Source: Sclerurus mexicanus (taxonomy: Eukaryota; Chordata; Aves; Passeriformes; Furnariidae). Taken from it: 64,000 bases of DNA. Below the pieces are notes generated by a model. That model made no database searches and was not told the origin of the DNA. It saw only the letters and a list, made by a program, of their open reading frames with translations. Every line of letters begins with the position of its first letter. The first letter of the stretch is position 1. The stretch is from NCBI GenBank assembly GCA_013396755.1, contig VWZF01005993.1, positions 2,065,934 through 2,129,933 of the forward strand, in the 5' to 3' direction. Positions 13,001-25,548 of this stretch are shown here, in pieces. Made by a program: the position numbers and the translations under genes.

Positions 13001-16000
13001 CATGTTTGCTGAGTATTCACAGGTTTACCATCTGAAGGTATCCCGACACTGGTCAGTGACAGAGAGAAAGCAAAGACCAGTAAAGATGAATAAATCAGAG
13101 CAATACTGGTCCTGACCTCTTGACTGGTTTATTAGTTTCACTAGGCACTGTCTGCATTTAATAGGAACCATTACACAATTCTGGATGCGATGCAGGCTGC
13201 CAAAATGCTTGCACTCTCTTGAAAATGCACTGAGAGTGCATTTCTCCCTGACTCTTGGTTGGATTTATGCTGTTAAGTCTGTTCTGGAAACACCAGCCAA
13301 GAACCTCCATATCTCCAGTGTCCAGCTGAAGTGCATTAACTCCAGATGCAGGTAAAACTGTGAAAAGCCACTCCAGCAGCTCAGCTGATGGGAGATAAGT
13401 TGTTGATGGTGTCAGATCCCATGTCCATTCTCAGCCTTTTGGTACTGGGAAGCTCCTTTCACCCCAAGGCTGTCCTGCCTGGTGCTGCAGCACATCTTGG
13501 GAACAGTCCCATCCCTTTGAGCAGCTCTCCAAGTCCCTGCCACCACCAGAAAGAACCTGTGGGGGTGAAACAGTGCCAAGTGTCTGCTGCTCAACAGACC
13601 AAATATATTCTGAGGGTTATTTATCAGAATAAAACTAAGAGAGATAAATACAGGACTGTAAGGAAGTGCAGTGCAGGTCTAGAGCTGAATACTGGAAATT
13701 CCCAAGAATGGGACTCACTGGTGGCTCTTCATGCACAGTTAATCCAATAAAGTGAATTGTCCAGTGCAACCTTTTCAGTACAGCAGCCAATAAGTGGAAT
13801 AGGCTTAACTTTGGGCTCAGAGAGAGATAACACAAGCTTTATATGCAATGCTGAATTATTCTGCCTCGGTGCACTATCGGAGTCTGAAGTTCCTATTTTC
13901 CATTTGCTTTCTTTAGCAGAAGCATTTTGTGGCCAACATGGAATGACAACCTTCGTGAACACACAACAGAAAGTTTTAGGTTTCTCTGAAACACAAGTTA
14001 CTGAAGTATAAATAATGATTATGCTGTTTATGCACCTAAAACTTAGATTGGCTTCTAGTTAAAATTACATATGTGTTGCAAGTGTTTGTTTTTGTTACTT
14101 GTGTCAGGAGTAGAGTCCAAAATACCTAGGACTACATAACAGCTTTGGGAATATCACATTTTCAGCCCAGTGGCTGGGTTGTGCTGTAGTGATTTTAGAC
14201 TTCTTGAAAGCACAAGGAATAAATTGGCTAAGTGGAAAAAAATTAAATGTAAAATCTCTTTGAAACAATCAGAGCACGCAGCCATTGCAAAAGAATCCAC
14301 AGAAACTGCCTTTCTTGGTGTTGCTGTGCTGAGAGCACTCCTATTTCCACACCAGGTTTAGCAATTTCCACCTTATTTCATGCTCTGACGAATGTACAAG
14401 AGTTTTGTCTGCTCTGAGGTGAAAGCTGTGCTGTGCCAGAAGAGGCAAGAGGCTCTGCAGACGAGTGGAGGCAGGAAAACACGCTCGGCTCAGTGCAGCG
14501 CTCATTCTCTCTCTCGTTGTGTGCAGGGGAGATCTTGGCACAGGACAGCTTTTCTCCACAGTTACTCTGAGACCAAAGGCCTGTCCAAACCCCGCTTTTG
14601 GCCTGGCAACTGAATCAGCTTTGTGCTTCTTTACTGAAAATCTGCCTCCTTGCAAAATGTTTTCTCCAAGGCACAAGGTTGCCACAGAGCACCTCCGGGT
14701 CCTCACAGCAGCCTGGGCACCGGCCTGCCTTGCTCAATTTGTGGAGCGAGTGGAGCTTTAGCAGGTGGCCAAACTGATGCTATCAAGTCCAAGTGTCAGA
14801 TTCCAGGGGGAATAGCTTGCTCTGGCGAGGGCGGCAGGCTGGGCCGGGTGCTGCTGTCACTGAGAGCAGGTTTTTGGCTTAGCGAGTTTGGGAGGCATCT
14901 GGCCGGTATTCACAGTGTCCGTGGGGGGCTGATCCAGACAAATTTGACCTCTAGCATGTAGAGAGCATCAGGGAAGGGCTCTGGTTTTACTGTTGTATCC
15001 AGCGTGAAAAGCTTAGTAGTGTTGAGGGGCAGGCCCTGCCTTGCCCCTGAAGTGATGAGCTGTGCCCCTGCAAGCAGGGGTCTGGCAGGGAGGGCACGGC
15101 AAAGAGCTGCTCAGCTGACCCCAGCTTTGCGCAGAGACTTTTTTAATGGAAGGAACGCCAAGGAACAAATGCCCAAACAAAAGCAATGCTGGCTGTGGCC
15201 GAGGAGAACAAGACTTTGTGGGAGTAATTTGGGGCCCCAAATGAGGGATCTTATGCTGTTTTTGCAGGCGGTGACACTGTCCCAGGACAGGTTCCATCAC
15301 AACACTCACGGAGCTTCCCCCATAAGTCCTTTCCCACAGATGATGGGAGAATAGGTACAATGTGGGGCAATGACAGATTTTCAGTGTATTTTGAAAGTTT
15401 TGGTTTAACTTTTTCTGCCTGGAATGATCAGGGCATCTTTGGACACAGGACTCTTCATCTTAAGTGCATGCGCCTCCTCCAACGGGCACGATGGGTGCTC
15501 ACTGCAAACAGAGACATCAGATGTCATGTCAAGGCCAAACTGAAGTGCGGGTAATTACATTTCCCCATTTAAACTGCTGGCCAGTTTCAGCTGGATAAAA
15601 TGTTCCCTTCCTAGTTGGAACTGTTGTCATGTCCTGGGAAACAGCTGCTGTGACAAAGTTAGGGGGCAGCTGCTGCGTGGAGAGGACTGACGTATTTGTG
15701 GCACACGGCCGTCCGAGCCCAGGTACCCAGTGGCAGGAGGCAGTGCAGGCTGTGATGAGAGAGCCTTCCTGGGCTTTGGTGTAGCTTGAACCAGTGCCTG
15801 GCTGGTGAGGGAGTGGAGGGATAGAGGACTCAAAGTCAAGTGCAAGTGGGATCTGCGAGGCTGGGTAAGGGACCATCGTTGCCTGAAGCCCTGCCTGCAG
15901 TGGCGTGCTTGGTTTGGGACAGTGACAGTGACACCCATCTGGGTGGATGCTGCCCCAAAGACCTGATTCTGGTATGGCTAAGTCTGCCAATGAGACCAAG

Positions 16001-17630
16001 TCCAAAGACACCTGAGTCAATGACAAGCAGAGTCAATGGCCCAGCTTAGTGAAAGCTGCTGAAATACAGACTTAGCCCTTTTCCTTCCCTGCAGCCCTGC
16101 TGAAGTGCATGGCCTCGCAAGTAGGGCTTTATAAATGATCAAAGCATCTGGGTGGCTTTTCAGGGGGTTGAGCTTCCACTCACAACCCAAGGTCCAGTTT
16201 AATAATGTAGCTTGTTAAATAAACAAGTGGCTATGCATAGCCCCAGCACTGTGACGATGGAGAAGATCCGGTGTTCTCTTCCCACTCCAGCGCCAGCTGT
16301 TGATGGACATCTGTCTGTAAAACATTGGGCCTTTTATTGTTTTTAATGGAAGAAATGCCTTTTCCTGGAGACCACCACTGAATACTGCTTTGCTAGAAAG
16401 GCTCCTTCACAATCCAAACAGAGAGCAAGTGAGCATAGAGGATCCATTACCCAAAAACTCAACAAAATCTTCCTCACCCATGAAAAGTGTATGCACAGCA
16501 AGGACGATCTTGGGGATGGAGCTTGGAGGAGGGGGGAGCTGTTCCTGGAGGGTGGCGTTCTGGGACCTGCCAGAGGAAAATACTTCCATTTTTCTATCCG
16601 ATAACTCTACTGCCTGGCTAACAAAAATAATCTCTTATTAAAGATAACAGGAACCTGGTTTGTATAATGCATTCATTGAGATTGATGTGCTTCCAGTTTT
16701 CTGAGTTTCTGTACCTTCAGAGAGACTAAAAGCCACAATATTGGCATGATGGCGGGGACAAGCTCTCTTGCAAACAAGTTTTAGGTTCATGATATCGTGT
16801 GTGCATTTGAACTGCAGGCTTAAATCTGATCTCAGCCTTCAAAATGGAGTTGTCAAGGTCTTAACCTGCCTGAACAGGTGACCCATTCAACCTTGCAGGG
16901 AGTCAAGGGGTACATGTGTGTAAGCACCTCTTTTTAACAAGGGCACAGAGCCACCTATCTTAATTCTCATCCTTTTATTAGACCAGAGATTGGTTTTACT
17001 AAGAAAACAAGGAAAATGCAAATGACAGTAATATATTCCTTTAACTGAGCCAAATTCCACATTCTCTTATGCTCTCAGATACCTTCACCAGCAGCAGTAT
17101 TTTGTCTAGTGTGCAAGAAGCACAGCAGGCTCTTGGAGCAAGAAAGCTCAGCAGAGCCACTGCCACTGTCCCCAAGGGGGGCTGCCTCGGAGCCCCTCAC
17201 TGTGGGACAGAGGCAGCCACAGGCTTACAAAAGCACCGAGCTGCCACAGGTCACCTGGAGTCACCTCCACACCGGCATGTGTCCTTCACATCTGTTTTGT
17301 GTGGGAAGAGGTGATTCCAGCCTGAGAGGTAAAATCAGGCATTCTTACAGATTGGTCCTGGAGGAGACAGCGATGGAAAGATAGATCCTAACTGCTGATG
17401 CGAAATGGACCATCGGAACTGGCAGTGGCCCCAGCTCTGAGGTGGTAAATAACCCCAGCGCTTTTTTGGTGGTAAAGCAAAAATCTGGTTTTGTGCAATG
17501 GTCAGCAGCGGAGAACTCAACTGGAGCAGCCTGGGGTATGCAGGGGGGTTCCCAGGGAGAAGGTTAACCCAGGGTTATTTTATGTCCTCACAGGATTTGT
17601 GATCTGTTTTTGTGCCCGGAAAAGGTTTAC
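10050..17630. other. Unassigned DNA with one unusually long frame
   Basis: No recognised gene. The left edge holds the longest open frame of the window: 279 codons on the minus strand at 10050-10889. Its product is rich in Cys, Pro, Leu and Ser without domain-like structure, so I treat it as probably fortuitous. A perfect 14-bp palindrome lies at 16229-16242 and an octamer motif ATGCAAAT at 17016-17023. At 13.6-17.1 kb the DNA is more AT-balanced and could hold conserved non-coding elements, which cannot be judged without alignment. Confidence 0.5.
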
Positions 17631-17631
17631 T

Positions 17632-18048
17632 TCAGCATAGGAAAGTTCCACCCTTCTCAAAATAGCTTTGGTTTTCTGAACACAATTTGATGTCATCAAT
17701 GATGATTTCACCCTTTGTCTCTTCACAGGTGAAATTGCAGCTCAGTGACACTCTCACATCATGCAGGGACAAGTGCAGCAGAAATTCCTCTGCTTGAGAA
17801 GTGCTAAATTGCAGGGTCACCCTGTCAGTGCGGTGAGGAGATGCCCTTTTGGCTCCCACCAAAGGCAGGTTTGAGAGAGTCCTCAACCCATGCAACTCCT
17901 TCCCGGGACTTGGCTCTTCCACCCTGAGTTCCTGTGCAATGGCAGGACCATGAAAGCGCAGAACCCGGACGTCCATCTCCTGCCTCCTTTCATTCCTGTT
18001 TTCCACAGATGAAATGCACAATTTCCTCCTGGTAACATCCAAGTTTCA
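17632..18048 (-). CDS. Possible coding remnant, 139-codon frame
   Basis: A minus-strand frame runs from just after an in-frame TGA to a TGA stop at 17632. It has no ATG at its start, so if real it would be an exon or a relic rather than a complete gene. The last third reads like alternating beta strands and ends with GEIIIDDIKLC, loosely recalling the G-x-I-x-I-D-D-I pattern near the end of MAM domains; that is only a resemblance. Upstream on the minus strand there is a plausible acceptor (ctgctctttag, around 18079-18089), but an in-frame stop lies between it and the frame. No donor is obvious. I do not recognise the protein, and chance is the leading explanation. Confidence 0.13.
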
Positions 18049-19927
18049 TCCTGGAGTCATTTCTCTTTTTTTTTTCCTCTAAAGAGCAGTGATAAAAATA
18101 ACACCCAGGAAAAAAACCCAAGCACTCAAACCCTTGAAGGCCTGACGCAACCTTCACTCACAGGAGCACCAGGACCGACAATTCCATAATAAAGATCTGA
18201 GGTATCACCAAAAAAAATAGGAAGCAGCCAAAGGAAAAAAAAGGCCGCCGCAAGCTGGCTGTAAACACCCTTGCTTTGCACGTATCTTGGCTTTGCTGGT
18301 GTGATTGTTAGCAGGCGAGTGTGACGCTGCATTTTCGGTGCTACAGGTATTTATTTTACACTCTGGCTCTCAGTCTGAGCCTCTGAATGTAAAAACAATC
18401 AGAAGGCTGAAGTGTAAATTCTCCCTGCTGATTTATTTACTGTTGTGTTTTTATAGCACCACATGGCTCTAAGTTTGCACTGGGCCCATTCAACCAAAAC
18501 CCATGTCATACACTTCCAGAGAAATGAATGACTTTATAAATTCTCTACAATAATAATCCCACGTACAGGAATGCATGCAGAGAACACCCAGACAGGGCTG
18601 GAATGTTTTAAGAATATAATATTGTGCTTTTTTGGTCAGGGAAACACATTTCTCTCAGGGATATGTGGTGTGGCCCAGGCTCCAGCCCTGTCTGCCTACC
18701 ACCTGTAATAAGCCCTTTGGGAGATTTTAGTTCAGGCCACCCAAACTGTGAGCTGGGCAAAGAGACATCAGCACTACGAAGTTAACAGCCTTAATGAAGC
18801 CCGGCCCAGAGGAGACTCAAAACATCCACAGTGGGGAAAAAAAAAGGAAAGAAAGAAAAGGCTTTGATAGGAAAAACATCTGATCCGTGTTCTCTAATCT
18901 TTGCTTTGTTAGTTAAAGCATCTTTAAAGGGCTTAATACCCCTGGAACAGGGACCTCTTTCTCTCCCTTCAGAAACACCAATTAGAAAAGCAGGAAACTG
19001 CTTCCAGAAAGGGGGGACTCTTTAAAAAAAATTAACTTTAGCTTGAGGGATCTGATTGCCTTTCTTTCACAACCTATTTTTCCCCTGTTGTGTAGCTGAG
19101 CAATGGTTTTCTGCAGGGCGAGAGAGCAGCTCCTCGGCCAATCCTGCTGATGGAAAGGGAATGCAGTGAGGCAAGGAGAGGGGAAATTTACTGAATAAAG
19201 GGACCAGAAAACAAGAGAGTTTCTCTTTTAAATACAGTGGGAATGACACCCTTATGGTGTGGCAGACTGAGGAGTGAGTGTGCCGCACAGTGGGAGGAGG
19301 GAGGCAGCAGGCTGGTACCAGCACCTACACCCACCCTGTGCCCAGCACCCCAGAGACCAGCGGTGAGCGGGGTCAGTGCACGGCCCCTCCAGCCCCGGCG
19401 AGGGCTCAGCTGGGCAAAGGTAGTGCTGATGGTCCCAGATTACATTGTCTTTGCACTGCTCTATCCTCCTTGGGAGAGCAAACCTGTCTCTTCCCTTCTC
19501 AGTGTTTGGGAGCATGGGGGCACCCCCTGTCCCTTGACAGGCCTGGCGCAGGCACAGCCCATGCCTGTGCAGCACAGCTGATGGGCAAGGGGCCACACGT
19601 TGGTGCAGTACAACATGGCCAGCCCCATTTCACTGCCAGCACACCTGGTCAGAGAACTCCTGGTGCCACCCGGGGGACCGTGCACCAAGCCTGACCCTGC
19701 CCCAGGGTCTGATGGTGGGAGCAGAGATGCCTCTGCAGCCTGTGGGGCTCGGCCAAGGAGCAATCACCCAGTCAGTGGTGGGTCTGGGGCTGCTGCTGCC
19801 GTGGGAGTCTCTGATGGCTGTCCTCCCCGACTGCCACCCTCCCTCCAGGCAGTCCTCACGCCAGGCCACGCTGCACCCCTGCTGCAGTCACAGCTGTTAT
19901 GAATGATAAACCCTCTCATCTCCACAG
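18049..19927. other. Unassigned DNA, no gene recognised
   Basis: No recognised coding or repeat family. A T-rich run lies near 18066-18078 and a purine tract at 18834-18861. The right part, from about 19230, is GC-rich, with overlapping frames on both strands typical of stop-poor sequence. Confidence 0.5.
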
Positions 19928-20107
19928 ACCTGGTTAACCCGGAGCCCAGAAGGGAAACATCTGAATAAGCTCCTGGCTCTGTTGATGAAATTCCTGGACG
20001 CGGTCCATGCTAAGATCTTTTTCTCTGTATCAGAGTATTTTCCTTTGGACCTCAGGGATGTTACAACAGCTGTTTGTAAACAGTTTGCATCCAAAGTTAG
20101 CAGAATG
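19928..20107 (+). CDS. Candidate internal coding exon, 180 bp, phase 0/0
   Basis: A pyrimidine-rich acceptor (ctctcatctccacag) ends at 19927, and a good donor (ATG|GTGAGC) starts at 20108. Between them are exactly 60 codons with no stop, so inclusion would preserve the frame on both sides. The product looks helical. Its middle (LNKLLALLMKFLDAVHAKIF) is amphipathic and is followed by SEYFPLDLRDV. The FP-x-x-LR spacing vaguely recalls the mid-region of RasGAP domains such as neurofibromin, but the rest does not align and I do not claim that family. No partner exon could be found nearby. The minus strand is also open here. Splice-bounded open stretches of this size occur by chance in vertebrate DNA, so confidence is low. 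Confidence 0.22.
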
Positions 20108-20269
20108 GTGAGCAGGGGAATCACAGATCAACTCTGGCCTCTTGAACATCTAACAGATATTGCAGCTACACTGGCACTGCCACTGCAATTTAAGAAGTCA
20201 GCTGAAAAGGCCAGTAACCATTCAGGGAGCTGCCCGTGCCTGCAGACACACAACCAGGCCGGAGCGGCA

Positions 20270-20314
20270 CTGTGGGATGCAGCCCTGTGGGATGCAGCCC
20301 TGTGGGATGCAGCC
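20270..20314 (+). repeat. Three-copy 15-bp tandem repeat
   Basis: The unit CTGTGGGATGCAGCC occurs three times head to tail with no mismatch, followed by a diverged fourth start (CTGCAGATGC). The perfect identity suggests a recent, probably length-variable minisatellite. The unit length is a multiple of three, so the + frame reads a repeated A-L-W-D-A pattern, which is probably incidental. Confidence 0.9.
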
Positions 20315-22325
20315 CTGCAGATGCCTGCCTGCTGGAGGCACCTGCTGCCTCTGCTTGGGATGAAACTCATCTCAGAGCCTGCACCCAGGCAGAGCCCAGC
20401 AGGAGGAGGTTTTCAGGGGAAGGAAGGAGGCAGAGGCTGAACGGAGCTGTTGGAGCTGGGAAGCTGCAGGGCAAGTACGTGCTGAGGAGGCTGAAAGTGA
20501 TAAGCACTTCGGAAAACCTGGTGTCCCTCTGCAAAAGACTTGGGTCACTGTGGGGTGGAATAAAGCCAGGCTTGAACCCAAGCCATGACACCCCACACTC
20601 CCTAGCCCCTCACATTATCCAGCCTTGAAAACAAGACACAATCCCTGGGCCCCTCCCTGTAACCCTTTCCATCAAGAGTCCCTGCTCAGAGCCAGCTGAG
20701 TTTGGTACTGAAAAGAGAAAACGTGCAAAAAAAAAAAGCCCATAAGCACCCTGCACTATAATGGGGGAAAGGATACAATTCGGTTGCCACTGCATACAGG
20801 ATACCTGCATTTCTGAAAGGTTTTTGCTTTCCTATACAGCCTGAAATGGACTGGCCCCTGTGAGAACTCAGTCCCATTGCGTGAAGCTGTCGCAGTGGTG
20901 ATCCCTGGAGACACCTGAGCTGGTGCAAAAAGGGGGATTCTGCAAGTCTGTGTGGCCTGACACAAGATCTCAAATCTAGGACAGCCAGAGCCTGTCACCC
21001 TCAGGAAGAGCCAGAGGGGACACAGCACTAGGCACAACCAGGCTGGGGGGCATCTGCTGGCCATCTGAGCTGGCAAAGCTTTTTCTGGCTCTTTTTGTTC
21101 TCAGATTGTGTTACCTGCCATCATTTCTGGGAACAAGTGTATTTTAAGGGACATCTTTAAAACTGCCCAGTGACAGCTCCCACTTGTACATTGCCCAGGG
21201 TGCACTTGAGTAAATCCAACCACAACTTTTTTCAGGGCTGTGTCTGTTCCCTTAGGCTTTTCCCTCTGGAGAAGCCTCAGCTGACTGACTTCTCCTGCTG
21301 CTGCAGGTGGCATAATGCCTCCATGGTCATCCCTGCCAGTGCTGACTGACATTGTGTGCTGGCACAGCACAGCCATCCTGACAGCTCCTTGACTACTTTT
21401 CTGGATGTGATGGGTTGGCACAGGCCATCAGCAGAAGCCAGAATTTTTCTTTGCATCCTTTACTGGCAGTCTTTCAGCTGATGTTGGGAGGACCTTATTC
21501 GCTTTATTCTTCAACGAACAGTTTCCCTTGGCATTAAAAATATCAGCAATGGCACTGACACTGGCAACAAGTCTGGAGTATTTCTTCCAGCTCCAGTGAA
21601 AAGATGAGTTACAACGCATTGTGCTCAGCCTGACACCAAATAATTCAGGGTGTGGATGTGTGCAGGAACTGAAAGTGTTTTTTGCTGCATCTGCTGAAGC
21701 TGCTGCTCATTTTCTGGTGCTATTCAAGGCAGCCCAAATCGAAACACAAAGATGAAGTACATGACCTCTGCAGACCTCTGGCATACAATCAGCAGCAGGA
21801 GCTACCTGAGATGGGCCAAGAGGCTTTGTGGATTACTGCCCTGGTGTCAGGTTAGTGCCAGGCATTTGCTGTGGAGAGTCACTGCAGTTTTCTCCAGTGC
21901 CAGATGCTTAGCTAAGGATCAAGCCACATGGTCCCAGGTATAGCCCTGGAACTGAACAAAATGTGCCTTGCAAATAGTTGCTTAATAAGAGGGGAGAAAC
22001 AGATGGTGAGATGAGCCCTTGGGCTTTCCCATAGCACAGGGAGAGGCAGAGAATTATTTTTACTTGCTGCTGACAATGTCCACCTCCTTCTTTCTCCTGA
22101 GTATCAGATGCACTCCTTCCACTGATGCTGCCTTGCTTTTGCAGCCTGACCTGTCAGGCTGAAACAACACAGGACGTTTTACAAGGTACGTCTGCAGTTG
22201 GGAGGGAGAATTTGTAATTTTATGGAGCTTGTAAACCGAACTTGTAAAGTCTTCTAAAGCCCATAGCTTGGGCATTTCATCCTACTGATGCTTAGGGATA
22301 AAGACCAGCAAGGGCAGAGGTGAAA
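20315..22325. other. Unassigned DNA, no gene recognised
   Basis: No gene or repeat family recognised. A short A-rich run lies near 20728-20740. A 41-bp stretch at 22145-22185 has a strong acceptor (ccttgcttttgcag) and donor (CAAG|GTACGT) but is too short to support. A 61-codon + strand frame ending near 21850 begins with a hydrophobic stretch and meets a donor-like CAG|GTTAGT, without a recognisable product. Confidence 0.45.
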
Positions 22326-22392
22326 GGGGCCAAATTCATTGCTGAGATGACTGCAGGCACTGAAGTTTACACAAGGAATGAGCTTAGGTTTG
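22326..22392. repeat. Ancient palindromic repeat fragment (MITE-like)
   Basis: It starts with GGGGCCAAATTCATTGCTG, and its other end is a degraded reverse complement (ACAAGGAATGAGCTTAGG), giving an imperfect hairpin of about 65 bp. From memory of sauropsid genomes this matches a widespread short palindromic repeat whose ends read GGGCCAAATTCAT and ATGAATTTGGCCC. I cannot give its library name. Both arms carry many substitutions, so the insertion is old. Confidence 0.45.
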
Positions 22393-25300
22393 TTTAACCA
22401 ATAGTTTTACAAAATTAGCCTAGCTTATCTCCCTTGCAGCTCTTGAGAGTCTCTCAGAGCTAGTTATATCCTTGTGTGGGTATGTGAGCACCAAAGACTC
22501 CAAGGCACTGCAGCTGAGCAGGACACAAATGAAGTACTTTTGGCTTGCACTCCACCAAATACAGCAGCATCTGCAGAGACAACTCACACCTCTGGCAAGT
22601 TTTGTTTGTGTGCCTCAAAGGCTGGGGCGAGCAGCCCTGGCCTGTGACCCCACAGGAGCACAAGGTATCTGCTGAAGCAGCCCCAAGGAGGAATAAACAG
22701 TCATCTACTGGAAAGCACCAAACATGAATGCAATTGAAGGCAAATAACAGGAACATAACAGTAGAGCTTCTAAAAAAGCCTGCTCTGTGTGTCCTGAGCC
22801 AAGTGTTTTACCTGCCACTGTGGGCTCTGCAAGGTAATTATTCCATAGGCAGCTGGGATGATTGATGGAGATATTCATTAAACACAAACCTGACACTTTG
22901 CTCTCTAAGCCCAAATAATCCAACCAGGCTGTCTCTGAACAGGGCACCCTCCCCTCGATACGTTTTTAATGGGGGGGGGTTCAAAATAAAACCAGCAGTC
23001 AAGTACCAGAGCCCAGACCCAACGGGGGGATCCCAGCTCACTTCTGAGGGCCGAGGGCAGGTGCTCAGGCCAGAGCCAGCTGTGCACACACGGACCCTAA
23101 GCAGAGAGTATTAGGCTATGACAGCTGCAGCTGGCTCTGAAATAAGCACCGAGCATGAAGAGATTATGATAGATTTTACTTGTATTATGAAACTGATTTT
23201 ACATCATATACGAGGCAAAAAATGTCTGTCTCTCAAAGGGATGGAAATCCTTTTGCAGGGCCAGAGCCGCCAACAGAGCCAAGCTCAGGGCTGCTGGTGT
23301 GGCTGAACAGAACAGAGCCACAGTTCCCTGCCACCAAATCCCTGGAAAAAGACAGGTAGAGTAATAGGACTGGAAAATAAGAGATTGTAAGTTCACGCTA
23401 GATATGAGTAGGTATTTGAAACCTTGTCTGTCACCTGAATTATGCTGTTTGGACAATCTCTGGACAGGGATGTGGCAACAATCTTGTCATTCCCTCCTAA
23501 GATGCTGTGGATGTGAAGGACCAGCTTTCTCTGTAGCTATTTTCATTGTCCACATGATCAGCAAGTGGGGCTCCCTTCTGCAAACCTTACCCAGGCACAG
23601 CAACCCCCAAAAGTCTAAGCAGCCCTTCAGATAATTCAAGTGGAAAAGCTGCAGTTTACACAATGATAACCTCTGGGTCAGGAATTCAGAGTGATGTGAG
23701 CCACAGATTGTTGAGCAGTAGGGATGTTCATGGTGCAAGCTTGCCCTGCTCTTCCCTGGGCACTGGCCACTGTTGGAGGGAAGAGATGGGCTTTGGTGGA
23801 GCTGTGGTTGGACTCAGTGCTGTCTCCCTGCACTGTGCCAAGGCCCTGACTAGCAAGGCAGTGGGTGGGAACCAGGGTGTCCAGGCCATTTTGAAGGGCA
23901 AATACTCCCCAAACTGGATGTTTTCACTTGCTCTCAACTCTCTTTCAAAGCCTGTGGTTCCCAGGGCACATCCCACCCCTCTGGGATGGTTCCTCACTTC
24001 CTGCATGAACCAGGTGTCTGCATGGGGATGCAGGATGCACCATGGCTTCAGACTCCCTCATGGCACTATTTAGTCACTGGGGTTATGGGAAATAGCCTGA
24101 ACTATCCAGGAACTGACAGTGGACCCCATCCTGTTATCATGCTCTATGATGGCCCGTCAGGAAATGACATAAACACCCTTGTTACTCTCTATTTTATTTT
24201 TCATCACTGTGAAGCATCTTTTTTGTTTTGTTTCTACTGGTGGCAGGTGACCAATCACAGTGCCCTGGCTTCCCACATCCTGCTGGGCAAGGTTTGCCTC
24301 TGTCCCTCTGAGAATCAGGCAAAGGATGTGCCTGTTTGCCAGTGTTTTTCCTTGCTGCCCCAGTGATGTTGCCTGGGGCAGGAAACAAGCCTATTTGGAA
24401 AGGGGCAGGAAGGCAGCCTTTTATTAAGCCGCCTGTGCTGAATGTCCGCAGCAAGACGGGCACCGTGCGACAAGTGCTGTGAGAGTGACTTCACACAAGC
24501 CTGGTTATTTGGATCCAGGATGACTCCAGGTCACTGACTCCTAGCAGCTGACCCCTTCCCTCTTGGAAACCTGCATCTGTCTGGAGTGACCTTTACCACA
24601 ACATTTTTAATTTAACTTTTGCACTTTGCATCCTGCCTATGCTGAGAGGGGAAGCTCCTTTTCCAAAGAAATCTTTCCACCTTGGAAATACATAAAATAG
24701 TACTGCAAGTGAATTGCCTTCTGGGAGTTACACCCCAAACTGCAAGCCAGGGAGAGCCAGCCTGCCCTGTGAAGACAGGAAAGACATTCACCAGCTTGGT
24801 GCCATTGTCTTTCCCTACTGTGAGCAGTAGCTCTTGGAGGACAATGATATGGATACCATGGATAACGGGTCCAACCAGCACCTCGCACTGAGCAGGCACC
24901 ACCCTGAGACCCTCTTGCTCTTGTCCGCTTGTCCTGCTCTGAACAGTCCAACACACAGCCAGGGAAAATGGTCACAGCACGATTTTCTGATTTACAATGG
25001 ATCTGTGGTAGAGTATTTCTAGCTCGGTTAACAGCTGTTTTGTTAACTCCTAATTTCTCCCATAATCTGTATATTTTTGTCCCAGCTAAGGCATGGTCTG
25101 TGATATATGATGGAGAGCTTTGCCATTAATCATGTGCAAGCTAAAGCATAAACTGGTTTTATTAGTTTTCAGAGTGCCAGGTCACATAAATTAACTGGAG
25201 CATGTACTTAGTGTGTCCTGAGCAGCGTCTCCCACCTTTCCTGGTAAGACAACACGTCACCCAGGTACTTGCTCTACCTGCACCAGCAGCAGGATCACAG

Positions 25301-25548
25301 ACTCTCTTGTTCTACCCTTGGAGTGACTTTTGCCCACATTGTCACACTGGGATTTGGCTGGGCAGTAAGACAGGCACTCTGAATGTGGAGATGTCCAGGT
25401 GCTGCGGGACAAGACCAAGGCACAGGGACAGGCACTGCTGAGAGGTTCTCCATGCTGGACCCCAAACCAATGTGTCTGAGGTCCATGGTAAGGGGCGGTT
25501 GCCACAGAAAGGCTTCAGATGCCTGGCTGGTATTTGTGGAAGTGGTTT
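22393..25548. other. Unassigned DNA, no gene recognised
   Basis: No recognised gene or repeat family. A run of nine G lies at 22971-22979. A 45-bp open stretch at 24247-24291 lies between an acceptor-like and a donor-like site, but is too short to call. The remainder appears single-copy and featureless to the eye. Confidence 0.5.

Noticed and set aside
16229..16242. 14-bp perfect palindrome GGCTATGCATAGCC
   Set aside because: Several of this size are expected by chance in 64 kb.
17050..17085. GAGCCAAATTCCACATTCTC, possible end of another palindromic repeat
   Set aside because: Only the first 12 or so bases fit and no opposite arm is seen.
21481..21520. GGGAGGACCTTATTCGCTTTAT, possible CR1 core
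   Set aside because: The similarity to the CR1 gaccttatcgctctctacaa motif ends after a few bases and the flanks do not match.
22145..22185. 41-bp microexon-like segment with strong splice sites
   Set aside because: Too short to support. Its open frame does not fit the phase of the upstream candidate exon, and the fitting frame has a stop.
24247..24291. 45-bp phase 0/0 segment between acceptor-like and donor-like sites
   Set aside because: Fifteen codons are easily open by chance and the donor is weak.
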